A DNA stretch of 64,000 bases from positions 20,839,332-20,903,331 of the forward strand of contig OZ020516.1 in assembly GCA_963971425.1 (NCBI GenBank), given 5' to 3'. The stretch comes from Bryoerythrophyllum caledonicum. Lineage: Eukaryota > Streptophyta > Bryopsida > Pottiales > Pottiaceae. Positions within the stretch are counted from its first letter, which is position 1, and each line of letters opens with the position of its first letter. Under the pieces are notes generated by a model, which was not told where the DNA came from, did no database searches, and saw only the letters and a program-made list of their open reading frames with translations. Positions 45,914 to 56,424 of this stretch are shown here, piece by piece. A program made the translations under genes and the position numbers.

Positions 45914-46493
45914 ATGCACCTAGCATGAGTCTTCACCTAAGCTGCTCTCCCATAATCAAGAAGTCAGAGCCAAACGCGCATTTTCTTCTTTGACCATCTA
46001 CAGTCAACTCTCTATAAATGTTACCTCTATAAGTGTTAGAATTGCATAAGTGTTACTAAAAATCTCGCTCCCAAAAAAAACCTCAAAATTAACACTAGTA
46101 AGTGTTATATGTTGAGTGTTATAATATGTTCCGCTCCCCCCTTTGTTAAAATGATTCTATAAGTGTTACATTTGGCAAAAACATCATAATAGAACTTGTT
46201 TTGAAATTTTTGATTACTTCACATGAATATATACCATATCTTTTGTGGAACTTGAGAAGATTTGTCCTTCTAAAAAAGAATCTGTCAGGGTTCTTCCAGC
46301 AGTATCTAGAGGGGCATCGCAGGCCATATTCGAGAAGGGTATTGCAGGCCATGTAGTGAGTTTTTATTTTTAATTATTTATTTGTTTGTTTTTTAAATTT
46401 TTGGTGTGGTTGTTTGCCGCATGCAAGAGGCATGCCGTCGATCCCATCATGGATGCATGGCTTGTCACGCTAAGGTTTGATTGCTTGCTGTGA

Positions 46494-46847
46494 TTGCTAT
46501 TTTCCTCTTTTTTTTTTTTTAAACTTCCAAATGGGTGCATGCCTCATTGGCTTTCACTTTTATCTTTAGACCTAAAAGATAGCGATGTTATGGACGCTCA
46601 TGAGTTCATAAACTATGAGGTAGACTTTGATTTAAATAATCCCTATGAACCTACTGAGGAGGATATCCTAGACATGCTCCCTTCCGAAGACTTGGAGATT
46701 GTTGCAGATGAGGTTATAAATGATGCCGTAGACGAGGTGGTTGGATTTGACACTGTTGAAGGTGCACTTCATATTGTGAAGAAATTCCTTCAGCAAAGAC
46801 CACGTGATGTTTCATCACAAATCAACTTGGTTCAAACTCTTCTGTAA
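46494..46847 (+). CDS. pogo-like transposase, acidic C-terminal remnant
   Basis: A 117-codon frame. Its last ~85 residues (from MDAHEFINYEVDFDLNNPYE) match the C-terminus at 61440-61730: both have NYE(V/L)(D/E)FDLNNPY, a run of Glu/Asp, then EVVGF. This acidic tail lies after the DDE domain in the related element at 59273. The DNA-binding and catalytic parts are gone, so it cannot transpose itself. It could make a short acidic protein if transcribed. Confidence 0.6.
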   Translation: MLFSSFFFFKLPNGCMPHWLSLLSLDLKDSDVMDAHEFINYEVDFDLNNPYEPTEEDILDMLPSEDLEIVADEVINDAVDEVVGFDTVEGALHIVKKFLQQRPRDVSSQINLVQTLL

Positions 46848-46916
46848 GATGTGGCAATTGCCCGTATGGAAGATACCCATCAATACACTATGGATTCTTT
46901 CTTCGATAAAGCTTAG

Positions 46917-46980
46917 TTTAGTTGAATTTAGTTGAGTTTAGTTGAGTTTAGATGAGTTGAATTTAGTTGAATTTAGTTGC
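46917..46980 (+). repeat. TTTAGTTGA(A/G) tandem repeat
   Basis: About six units of 10 bp just after the coding remnant of the pogo-like element. Confidence 0.8.
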
Positions 46981-48320
46981 ATTATGGTTTATATTTTTTG
47001 TATTTTCAGCTTTCATATTCTCTATATGTTATGGATTTTTCTTTGAAGTCTTACAAGTTTTATTCATTAAATGTTATTAATCATCACTATCAAGTTTTAT
47101 AAGTGTTATTCCTTTAAATGTTACTAACCATCAATATTGTATTTCATAAGTGTTATTTTTTTAAGTGTTACTAATCGTCTGTATCTAGTTCTATAAACGT
47201 TATATGTTATAACTTCATAAGTGTTACCAAAAATCCCACTCCCAAGGAGTAACATTTATAGAGAGCTGACTGTAACACCCTCAAAGGCCATATTGTTGCA
47301 TTCACTCCAAAGATACCACATAATGATGCCACATTTGGGCAGCCAAATCCACTCACTGTCTTGAACTTGCATGGGATGCAATGATGCGCGAAAATTCCAG
47401 GTTTCCAAGAAGTGGGGGCCTTGATGGATGAGGTCTGCTGGCGGCTGACTCTCATCTTCACCATCACTTCTGGGCAACAGTAATATATTCAAGAATTTCC
47501 AATTTAAACAAACGTTGATGCAATGTGCAAGGAGAAAAAGGTAGGGATGTTGGTCCCCCCTGCTGCATTGGGCCAATGGTTTTATTACTTGTGGGCCCTG
47601 GGCTGATAATTCCACCAGGGTTTGGACCAACCATGTTTCTATAAATCATTAAAGCTGGGAAATCGGAGGAATTACGGGGCAACGAATAGGATTAGGAGTG
47701 GTAAAACGCAGTTCACGGCCATAACACTGGTTGGTAAAACACAATTTTGGATTTAGGGTGACTATTTTGGATGGATTGGGCATCACAGATGAAAATATAA
47801 GGGATGAAAATATACATGTTACTAAGTATTGAGATCAAGTTTAAGAAGTGTTATATGTTATAACACTATATGTGTTCTGATTTTTCTGCTTCCGACCTTA
47901 TACATACAAAGAGTTTGGGACTATAGTAACATGCCCAAGCGGCCCTACTATTTGAGTAATTAGTTATCCACGTTGCAAGCTAGGGCACCCACAAAATTGC
48001 AGTATTCTATGAACAAGACATTTCTCAAAGAGCTTTTAGTTGCCAAAAAGCCCCTCCCAAATGACCCATCATTGAAATTTCACCTAAATTTCTCCCGGCT
48101 AACTAACAGCAGATTTCTCTAATTTGGGGCTACGGGCATTTGGACAAAGGGGAGGGGGGGGGTGGGTAAAACTTGGCCTCAAAATGATTCTAGGATAGGG
48201 GACCTATTTAAAGTGGGAGGGGATTGTCGTAGATAATTTGAGTCCGCAGACCCCAAATATGCCAAAAAAAATCTTTAAAAAAACCTTTGGACCCCCTAAA
48301 ATGAGAGGGCTAGAAAAATG

Positions 48321-48599
48321 GCGTAGGGCGAATTGACCCCCTCATTCGTACTTACCCGAGGGGGCCACCAGGTGGTGGGACCAAACCTGGCCCCTATTTT
48401 GTTTTTGGATGGGGACCTATTTATAGCAATAGAGAGTTCTCATTAGTAAAAAATGGCCATGGGCCCCGAATTTGTCCAAAAAAAATCCAAAAAAAGCCTC
48501 TAGACCCCCCGGAATAAGAGGGCCAGAAAAACGACCCCATGCAATTAAGATGGGGCCCACCTCAAGTATATACAAATGAGGGGTCAATTCGCCCAGGGC
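48321..48599 (+). mobile_element. MULE-type MITE, 279 bp, duplication AGAAAAATG
   Basis: Starts GCGTAGGGCGAATTGACC and ends GGTCAATTCGCCCAGGGC. AGAAAAATG flanks it at 48312-48320 and 48600-48608. The left arm has the unfilled site near 3922-3945 ('gagggccaaaaaaatgatag'). Confidence 0.85.
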
Positions 48600-48874
48600 A
48601 GAAAAATGAGCGGGCGAGAAAAATGAGAGGGTTTCATTAGGACAAGGGCCCACCTCCCCTAAGACGCTTGTGGCCAAAAATAAAGAGATCCACTAACAGC
48701 TTCCCATGAGCACCCCTTTCCAGCCTCGTTCCTGAACCTCAGAGCCTCGTTCACTGTGCGCCTCGTTCACTGTGATAGATTATAGAATTTCTAAGTAAAC
48801 CCAACATTCGTTAAACTTTTTGGGCGGTGACTTGTGGCCTTGTTTCCGTGGCCTGATTTGTCCTATCCGGCTCC

Positions 48875-48883
48875 TATATATAT
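48875..48883 (+). promoter_or_regulatory. Candidate TATA box of the membrane-protein gene
   Basis: TATATATAT in the context CCGGCTCCTATATATATC, about 300 bp before the proposed start at 49175. The left arm has CTATATTTATC at the same place. A C/T-rich leader follows, as in many plant promoters. Confidence 0.4.
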
Positions 48884-48966
48884 CTTTCCACCCAGCTCAC
48901 ACTCTATTCAGCCCCTCTGACCCTTTACTTGCCACTCATACTCTTTTAAGTACCACTCTCTCTCTT

Positions 48967-49023
48967 ATGGCTCTTGCAGTGAGAGAATTCAACATCCATC
49001 TTTGCAAGAACTGGTGGTCTTGA
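48967..49023 (+). other. Short upstream open frame, 18 codons
   Basis: ATG 48967 to TGA 49023 encodes MALAVREFNIHLCKNWWS. The ATG is ACG in the left arm. It precedes the main start by 208 bp and could be an upstream ORF in the leader or a separate small exon. Confidence 0.3.
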
Positions 49024-49174
49024 ATTTGCCAAATTGCGGAGGGAGTTACACTGTTGTCCTGTTTAATTCGCTCACCTGTGTCTCAGAGTTATAACTTTTC
49101 TCATCCGCTATTCTGAATACGCAGCAACTAGCTGCAGCTCGTACATGCTGGATTGATCCCAAGTGCATGTGGGG

Positions 49175-50683
49175 ATGGAGGATCTACTACTGGAGCTCCT
49201 GGGTGGCATTCTCTCTACAGCTGTGGTATCAGGCAGCCTCTTCGTCTGTACCATCATGTACAAGCGCATAATCACGAAATCGCGGCAGATCAGCCGTGGA
49301 CCACGAGCTAGTCTTCATCAAGCTCCAACGCCCGCATCACCAGGTTGTGTTTCTAGTCATCCTACTTGATCATGTTGTGTAGACAATGAATTCTGAGTGC
49401 TGGATTCTATCTGACACGGTTTGAAACTAGTATTTGTCAGCACTTGTGCATGCATGTCACTGAATTTGGTCATCCCGAAATTGTTTCAGCTTGAGATAGA
49501 TGTCATAGGCGGTCAATTTGTTGACTTCGTCTTCATCCAACACCTCAAGTTATCATCCACATCAGTACTTTTTCTTTTTGTCGGGTGGAAGTGCTCACAA
49601 AAAGGGTGGAAAGTAATTACCGTTGCTGCAAGTTTTGATCCAAAGTTTTGCACAAAATTTCCACTACCGTACCTCTAGTGGTTGTTAACCCTTTAAGGAC
49701 AAGGTGGCTATGGCTGATGGAGAATCTTTGAGTGTAATAGTTGATATTCTGCATAATGTACTACCCTTGTAGATTCGACCATCATCCATAGCCGCGTTGT
49801 CCTGACCCCCCTAAAATTATGAAAAAGGTCCTGAGGTGGGCTATTGCAAATCTTGGGCGTGTTCCCATGGTTGCAATTTTTATTTAAAATTCTTGAATTT
49901 TTGTACAAAGATGCAAGAAGACAAGAGGTACATGGAAATGTAATTTTTAATCTCATCGAACCTATAGGAAAAAAAAAATGAAACATTTTCTCTACTTCAA
50001 ACACTATAATCTTTCAATCCATGCGGTCAAAGTTTATGAAATCTTGTGAGTATATTACTTGATGAGTCTTAATTGAGATCCTACAGTTAAATCTAGAGAT
50101 AAAAGTTTTTTGTTTCCTCCCTTACTCATTGCACTAGAATCAACAGTCTTACAGTGTTTCTTGTGTGGAATTGTCAAAGAAATATAGGGGTGAAAGGGTT
50201 AATGACAAGCATTTGCAAATGATGTAAAAGATAATAATAAATTTGAGTTACACACATAGAATTTGAATCCTTGAGTGCTACTTGGGGACTTGTTGGAGTC
50301 AGAGGTGAAGATGCTAAGATATGATATTAATTTCTCATGGCCAGTGTCTTTGAATCCTGAACAGCTCTTTTGGCGGAGTTGTTAATGCTGATACTATAAT
50401 ACCACCATACTGTTTCTAATTGATGTTTTCTTGAGCAGATTCTTTCTCTGGTGTACAACATCCCTCGCCTCAACCTGGGGCCTTGCATGACATTGAGATA
50501 GGACCCATGAACAGTGGTAAAAATTCTCTCTTTTGACTTGAACATGTACTCCAGGCCACTTGCTTCAGTTTGTCCTTCTATTTGCTTCAGTTTGTTGTTC
50601 TATTTGCTCCAGGTCATAATATCAAGAAATTGAGAACTTTGGTGGCATTTCACATACATATATGGGTGAACAAACATTGTTAA
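49175..50683 (+). CDS. Small putative single-pass membrane protein, three exons
   Basis: Exons 49175-49343, 50439-50516 and 50613-50683 join in phase (1,1) with GT-AG introns (CAG|GTTGTG...GAGCAG; GTG|GTAAAA...CTCCAG) to give 105 residues. The N-terminus starts MEDLLLELLGGILSTAVV with one hydrophobic segment (about residues 4-29) followed by KRIITKSRQ, so the protein is likely a signal-anchor membrane protein with its basic C-terminal side in the cytosol. The rest is Pro/Ser/His-rich (QHPSPQPGALHDIEIGPM) and ends in a short hydrophobic tail. The first intron carries a TTAA element. An 87-nt exon-like block at 52238 could be an alternative next exon in the same phase. The start was chosen as the first ATG of the open exon; a longer spliced N-terminus is possible. 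Family unknown. Confidence 0.5.
49685..50202 (+). mobile_element. TTAA element, family E (right-arm copy)
   Basis: Starts TTAACCCTTTAAGGACAAGG and ends GGGGTGAAAGGGTTAA, 518 bp, in the first intron of the membrane-protein gene. The left-arm orthologue is 7142-7657. Confidence 0.75.
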
Positions 50684-50696
50684 AAAATGCACAGAA

Positions 50697-50873
50697 TTCA
50701 CTGAAGTCCGAGATGCCAATGGTTATGAGGTGCAGCCAAAAAACTTAATATCGCCATATATATGGTTTTTAAAAATAATTTCACAGTATGGAATTGATCA
50801 TTCCATAGGAGGGAGCTTAGGTCATGTTGTTTCTGTGATATCTTATGATGTTTCAGTCAATACCTTTGGTTAA
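50697..50873 (+). other. Open stretch after the third exon
   Basis: One frame reads TEFTEVRDANGYEVQPKNL and continues through SYDVSVNTFG to a stop at 50873. The same C-terminus exists in the left arm (7834-8112), with a shifted start. It may be a lost part of the gene or a further exon. Confidence 0.3.
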
Positions 50874-50876
50874 CCC

Positions 50877-51103
50877 TTAACCCCTAAATTTCCAAGAGTC
50901 CTCTCTTGGGACTCTAGAAGGTTCGGGCAGGTTCATGTGGTGTTAGAAAATAACAATTTTCTTTGAGTTTTTTTACTGAAGATGGACATTACCAAAAGCT
51001 TTGTGTGAGTCCAATTTTTTCCTCAATCCAACATTTGATGAAAAAGTTGTAGGGTTTCGCAATTGTTTTTGGTGCAAAATTGTCAAAGAAATTTAGGGGT
51101 TAT
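50877..51103 (+). mobile_element. TTAA element, family C (short)
   Basis: 227 bp, starting TTAACCCCTAAATTTCCAAG and ending TTTAGGGGTTAT. The left-arm orthologue 8116-8551 keeps about 200 bp more. Confidence 0.65.
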
Positions 51104-51106
51104 ATG

Positions 51107-52060
51107 TTAACCCCTAAGGTACCAAGACAGTTTTACACCAAAAACGCTTCAAAATTAATGGATTCTAGTGCAATGAATAAAGAAGGTAACAAAAACTTTT
51201 ATTTTTATTTCTGACCGTAGGATCTCAATAAAGGCTTATTAAGTAATACATGTTCAAAATTTCATTAACTTTGATCGCACGGATTGAAAGATTATAGTGT
51301 TTGAAGTCAAGCAAATGGTTCATTTTCTTCCCTGCGTTTAGTGGATCAGTAGACTTTGGCGTCAGTTGCTGTCAAAAATTTTCACTACACAAGGTCTAAA
51401 TCTATTACCATCTTGTTAAGCATGATGTTAGCTCCTTACACACCAATTTTTAGAGGTAGAGACGGGGTGTAGCATATTCAAAACAAGTGTGCAAGGAGTG
51501 GAGGCTCGAAATTTGTTAATTCACACTTTATTTTTTTTTGAACTTAATATGCTTTCGATTGATAATCCGAATGGTTAATATGAAGGTTTACATTACATAT
51601 TGATGTGGAAAAAATAAAAAGTGAAAAATATGAAGATCTCTAGGTTTTATGTGGAAAAGAAGAAGTTTTTTTGGTACCTTGCCCGACAATGAGTGACAAT
51701 GTGTGAAAATGTTTGACTTGGGTTGGTATGCTATTTTTCACTAAAGACAAGAACTTTTTTTTTACTATATGTAGGGAAATAATATTACTTGTGAGTACTG
51801 AAAATCTCACTTTCAATAGAGTGTCCTATCAAAAGTTTTTGGAGGTGCCCGAGGTGCCCGCCCTCCCCATTTAAAATTCAAAACCCTATAACTTTTTCAT
51901 CAAATGTCCAATTTAGGAAAAAATTATTTTCCCACTAAGGTCTTGGTAATGTCTTTCTATAGAAAAAATTTCAAAGAAGAATGTTGGAAATTGACACCAT
52001 AGGAACCTGACCGAACTTTCAAAATGGACCTTTTTGGACACTTGGTCCTTTAGGGGTTAA
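51107..52060 (+). mobile_element. TTAA element, family A (copy 4)
   Basis: 954 bp with TTAA at both borders, starting TTAACCCCTAAGGTACCAAG. The left arm lacks it: 'ttatatgtcagaagg' at 8549 is the unfilled counterpart, so it came after the duplication. Confidence 0.8.
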
Positions 52061-52237
52061 AGAAGGTGCTGCTAGTGGTCACAATATTCTACATGTATAG
52101 TGTTGTATTTGACCATGATGAGGTTCACATATTGAAGTGACCTCCAACTGAAATGTATCATGTAATGAATCTTCAATCTAAAGGTGTAAGTCTTCTTAAA
52201 GGTGTAAAACAATCCTGTTCGGAGCTGTGTTCCACAG

Positions 52238-52324
52238 TGGCTAATCTCCCCAACTCATCAAGCCCTGATAATGGATATGATGCTGAAGAGAATATGGAGA
52301 TTAGGGGTACCTCCAATACCGCAG
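52238..52324 (+). other. Exon-like 87-nt block, right-arm copy
   Basis: Flanked by CCACAG and a consensus GTGAGT. Encodes ANLPNSSSPDNGYDAEEN and onward, 29 codons, phase 1 at both sides. Matches 8776-8862. Candidate exon of the membrane-protein gene. Confidence 0.45.
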
Positions 52325-52352
52325 GTGAGTTGGCCAAACTTTTGTTTATACT

Positions 52353-52431
52353 TTAACCCCAAATGGCTCAAGAGTCCTCTCCGAAGACTATAACAGTTCC
52401 CTCAGGGAACTCTTGGGCTTGTAGGGGTTAA
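52353..52431 (+). mobile_element. 79-bp miniature TTAA element
   Basis: Starts TTAACCCCAAATGGCTCAAG and ends CTTGGGCTTGTAGGGGTTAA. Left-arm orthologue 8894-8962 (69 bp). Confidence 0.65.
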
Positions 52432-52830
52432 ATTCCTCCAGTTCCATGTTTTTGAGTAAAATTTAATGATACAAGCAGCTCGTTTCTATTTTAACCCCTT
52501 GTCATTTTCCAAGTCCAGTTTTCAAGTTGTTTATGTGGCTTGATGTGCAGCATTGAACAATGTGCATCACCATTGTGGTGAGGCAGTTCCTGGATAAATG
52601 TACTTCTCCAAAAGGGTATATTGCAAACATTACTTCAACAAAATGCATGATGGTCATATATAGTGTGTCCCAAAGGCAGTGACCAAATGCAGATTCAAAA
52701 ATCATGTATGCTGAATGTCATAGTAAATTTGTAATGAGCATTCATACTAGGATGAGCCTTCTCGGTCTAGTTAGGAGGTTATCCTTTTCTAGTGGTTGGA
52801 AAATACAGTTCACCTTCATGTAATGCGTTA

Positions 52831-53241
52831 CCGTACTTCAAGGGCAGGTTCGGCACCTTGGTGCCGAATATTTATTTAAAGTGGAAAATATGCCTTCGGC
52901 AGTAAAAAACGGAATTTTTGAATTTTCGACTTTTTAAAAAAATAATTTTTAAAATTCCAGCATTCATCCTAGTGGGTGGATGAAAAGGGAACAATATACC
53001 GGTACTAGTTTAAACGTAACAGCGGTAGTGACAACTTATCACTAATCCAGCCGTTCCCTACTCTTAATCTCTACTTTGAAAAACTTTTTGACTTTGTCAC
53101 TCTATTTCGGCAAGGTAATGACAATTTTTGAGTTTTCGACATTATAGTTGTATATTTTCACAAAATTTCGGCAACTGTGACCTTTAATTTTTTTAAAATT
53201 TCGGCATGCATGATTTTAATTATTTTTTGCCGGAGCTGCGG
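52831..53241. mobile_element. 411-bp element with TTCGGCA repeats, TA duplication
   Basis: The left arm has the unfilled site with one TA at 9356-9357 (TGTGTTATGTGAG). Here TA flanks the insert on both sides. Ends are weak mirrors (CCGTACTTCAAG / CCGCAGCTCCGG reversed). Inside, TTCGGCA or TGCCGAA occurs at least six times and one pair forms TTCGGCACCTTGGTGCCGAA. Confidence 0.65.
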
Positions 53242-53257
53242 TATGTGAGAAATTTTA

Positions 53258-54129
53258 TTCACCCATAGAGGACAATTTGTCCTTACACGGAACCAATTGA
53301 TTTTGGGCAGGTTCCTAAAAATCTATTTTTGAAGATAACTTCTTGAAATTTTTAGTGAGCAAAGAAATATGGGTTATCGTTGCAAGGATTTTTTTATTTT
53401 TTTATTTTTTTTGGACTTATAAAGAAAAAAATATGGTGCTTCAATCATAAAAAGCTCGACTCTTTTGGCAGCTAGGCATGGTACTATAGAGATGCATAGT
53501 GCTACTGTAGAGTTGACAATTGCACCTTTTTGAGGGGTGTAGTAGTGAAGGAAAGTTCTTGGCAATCTTCATTGTTTGCACTAAAATATGCATCAAAAGT
53601 ATGGATTTCACTTTATTTGAAAAAGATTGTTTTCTATATTTAAAATAAGCCATGATAATTTTATTCATTGGTTGGATTTTAAATCCAACGATTTTTTCTC
53701 TATTTAAAAAATGCTTTCCCAAGTGAAGGGCCACTTTCTATACCAATAGTTGTTGCAAGTCCATTTTTCTTATTGAAAACATCTCCATTACATGAGATTT
53801 TTTACCTAACGCAAGATAGAACATAGACATATTGATTTTATGCAATGTGTAGTGCAAAAATTTGCAATTATCTTGAGTCAAAGTATGTTGAACCTGTTCG
53901 GGCACAATAGAAATAAACAATTTTCCACTCTTCAAATGCATATATCTTTCAATTCGTATGGTCAAAGTTTACGAAAATTTTAGGGTGTCTTCTTTTAGTA
54001 GATAGCTTGAAGATCATATGGTTGAAATAGTAAATTTTTGTTTGAATTAGTCTAATAATATCTCATGTCAAAGTGGCACTTTTTGAGGTGGTTTTGGTGA
54101 AGTACATGGCTCCGTCCTTTAGGGGTGAA
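53258..54129 (+). mobile_element. TTAA element, family B (right-arm copy)
   Basis: 872 bp, orthologue of 9372-10245. Both TTAA borders are mutated (TTCA and TGAA). Starts after TTTTATTCACCCATAGAGG. Confidence 0.65.
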
Positions 54130-54233
54130 TATGAAGAATGTCCATTATTTTAGGAAATTTCACCAACCCTACCGTGGTGAGGGAATAAATTTTCTAAAAT
54201 GACAGTATATTATGCTTGTACTAAGTGGATAAT

Positions 54234-55212
54234 TTAACCCCTAATTTTCCAAGAGTCCTTTGGGAGACTCTTGAAGGTTTTGGTGGCATGTTCCTACGGT
54301 GTCAATGTAGGAAATTATTCTTGGAAATTTTTACCATAGATGTTCAACGCAAATTTTTAGTGGTAAACTTTTTACCAAGAGCTTTGCGTGTGTACAAGTT
54401 ATTCCCAAATCGCACATTTGATGCAAAAGATATGCGATTTTGAAGCAAAAGTTCTCGAGAGCGGGCATGATGTCCAACTTCAAAACTTTTGCTAGGGCAC
54501 TCCATTAAATGTGAGATTTTCAACACGAGCAACTAGTAGTCTATTTCCTTCCATGCTGACAAAAAACATTATTGTCTTTAGTGAAAAATACCATGTGAAT
54601 CCAAGTCAAACATTTTCACACACTGTCACACATTGTTGGGCAAAGTACCAAAAATAACTTCTTCCCTTCCACATAAAACTATGAGATCTTCATGATTTCA
54701 CTTTTTACTTTTTCCACAACAATATGTGGTGTAAACCTCCTTTTTGACCAGTCCAATTATTAATCTTAAACATATGAAGGTCACAAAAAAATATAACATG
54801 AATTGGCAATTTTTGAACCTCCACTCCTTGCACATTTGTTTTGAATATGCTACACCCCTCCTCTACCTCTAAAAATGGGTGTATAAGGAACTAACATCAT
54901 GCTTAATACAATGGCAATGGCTTTAGACCTTCTGTAGTGCAAAATTGGCACCAAGTGAAGTCAAAGTCTGTTCATCCACTTAAGGCTAGGAAGATAATGA
55001 ACCGTTTTCTTGACTTCAAACACTGTAATCTTTCAATCCGTGTGGTCAAAGTTGATGAAATTTTGTGAATATGTTACTAAATAAGTCTTAATCAAGTTCC
55101 TACAGTTAAATCTCAAATTCAAAGTTTTGGTTTCTTTCCTTACAAATTGCACTAGAATCAACAGTCTTGAAGTGTTTTTGGTGGGAAATTGTCACTGAAA
55201 TTTAGGGGTTAA
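54234..55212 (+). mobile_element. TTAA element, family C (full length)
   Basis: 979 bp, TTAACCCCTAATTTTCCAAG to GAAATTTAGGGGTTAA. The left arm keeps only its first 26 bp (10350-10375). Confidence 0.75.
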
Positions 55213-56424
55213 TTAAAGGTTTGCATAGAAGCGGGCATCATGCTTACATCAAGTGGTTGGAAACAATATCTCCACAGTATGTATCTAGAGCACGACACAA
55301 TTATCATTTCACAGCAAAGTAAGCGCACCCAAAACCATCACCATATCTCTGTAAACTTCTTTCGACAAAGAGGTGTTAAAAGTGACCATTGGGTATGGTA
55401 GTATACATCATTCCACATCAGAATGGTTATCTAGATAATAGAGTTTTCATGAAAGTCACCAAAATACACCTAAAGGACCAAGGCATCTTAGAAGAATTCC
55501 TCCTCCATTGCTTAAAAACGGCCAAGATTTACTTTTTGAGAGTGTAACCAAAGGATCTTCTTCTAAACTTACACCATATGATGTGGTAATAAAAATTTGA
55601 ACTTTGACCGTACGGATTGAAAGATAATTACAGTCAAAGTGAAAAATTAGTTTCTTGAGGGGACACTTGGTCCTTTAGGGGTTGAGTAGAAGATACTTAC
55701 ATACAACCAACTTCCACACCAATTGAAGAGAACGAGCTCAGGGAAATTCACTTGGCTATGATGTAAAAAGCACCAAAGAAGAAGGTGCAACTCAGGGCGT
55801 CTTTACACCAAAGAAGTTTAGGTTGGAGCCTGAAGAGGTGGAGGGCTTTGATTGGAAGATAGTTATGGTACCTCGCTTTTGAGTTTACACCAAACAAACT
55901 TGGGTTGCAGTCCAACTTTTTTTTTCAGTGAAAATCTTTGCTGGAATCCTACATGACTAAAGTGGGTCGTGACTTCTTGGACCTAAGGGTAGTATTTGTT
56001 AGGAAGGTCTCGGAGGTATCCAACCCCGGAGTCTAGGAGGTAATTCAAAGAGACTTTTTTCAGATAATCATTAATATTTTTTTATTGCCTATTTTGGGGC
56101 TATTGTTGGCCTAAATTTCTTTGTGGATAACTCTACTTTAAAAATTCAACCTAAGCACACAATGGACCATGGCTCAACTCTTTTGATTTACACCAAATGT
56201 TTTGGACACTACCTACTTATAAGTCCCTTGTTTCAAGCATGGTACCCTACTTACAATGGTCTTATCCCTCGAACAGAGTACCACTTGTGTTCATGGATTG
56301 GAGCCTAAGCTTTTTGGTGTAAACATGACCTCATGTAGCAGTCTCATTAATACTGGCGCATTTACAGTTAGGTTTGATAGTGTTATTTTAAATGGCATCC
56401 TTTCAACAAAAGTATAATATTGTA
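55213..56424. other. Non-coding stretch with TTTACACCAAA words
   Basis: TTACACCAAA occurs near 55803, 55886 and 56186 and as TTTGGTGTAAA near 56315. A short TTAA-element right end (GGTCCTTTAGGGGTTGA) lies at about 55669-55685. No gene seen. Confidence 0.45.

Larger units (their letters stand above)
46001..47272 (+). mobile_element. pogo/Lemi-like non-autonomous element, 1272 bp
   Basis: Ends CAGTCAACTCTCTATAAATG and CATTTATAGAGAGCTGACTG are near-perfect mirrors, flanked by TA at 45999-46000 and 47273-47274. Plant Lemi elements have very similar ends (CAGT...ACCTCTATAA). The left arm has the empty site with one TA at 1527-1528. Inside, only the C-terminal coding part of the transposase remains (46494-46847). 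Confidence 0.85.
44766..54258 (+). repeat. Right arm of the ~10-kb segmental duplication
   Basis: Pairs with 300-10375; the aligned blocks are listed there. Insertions found here but with a single-site counterpart in the left arm: 44875-45683 (TTAA), 46001-47272 (pogo, TA), 48321-48599 (MULE MITE, 9 bp), 52831-53241 (TA). The family A copy at 51107-52060 is also absent from the left arm. Confidence 0.8.

Noticed and set aside
55803-56325. TTTACACCAAA words as element ends
   Set aside because: The words are spread irregularly, with no mirrored ends or target duplication.
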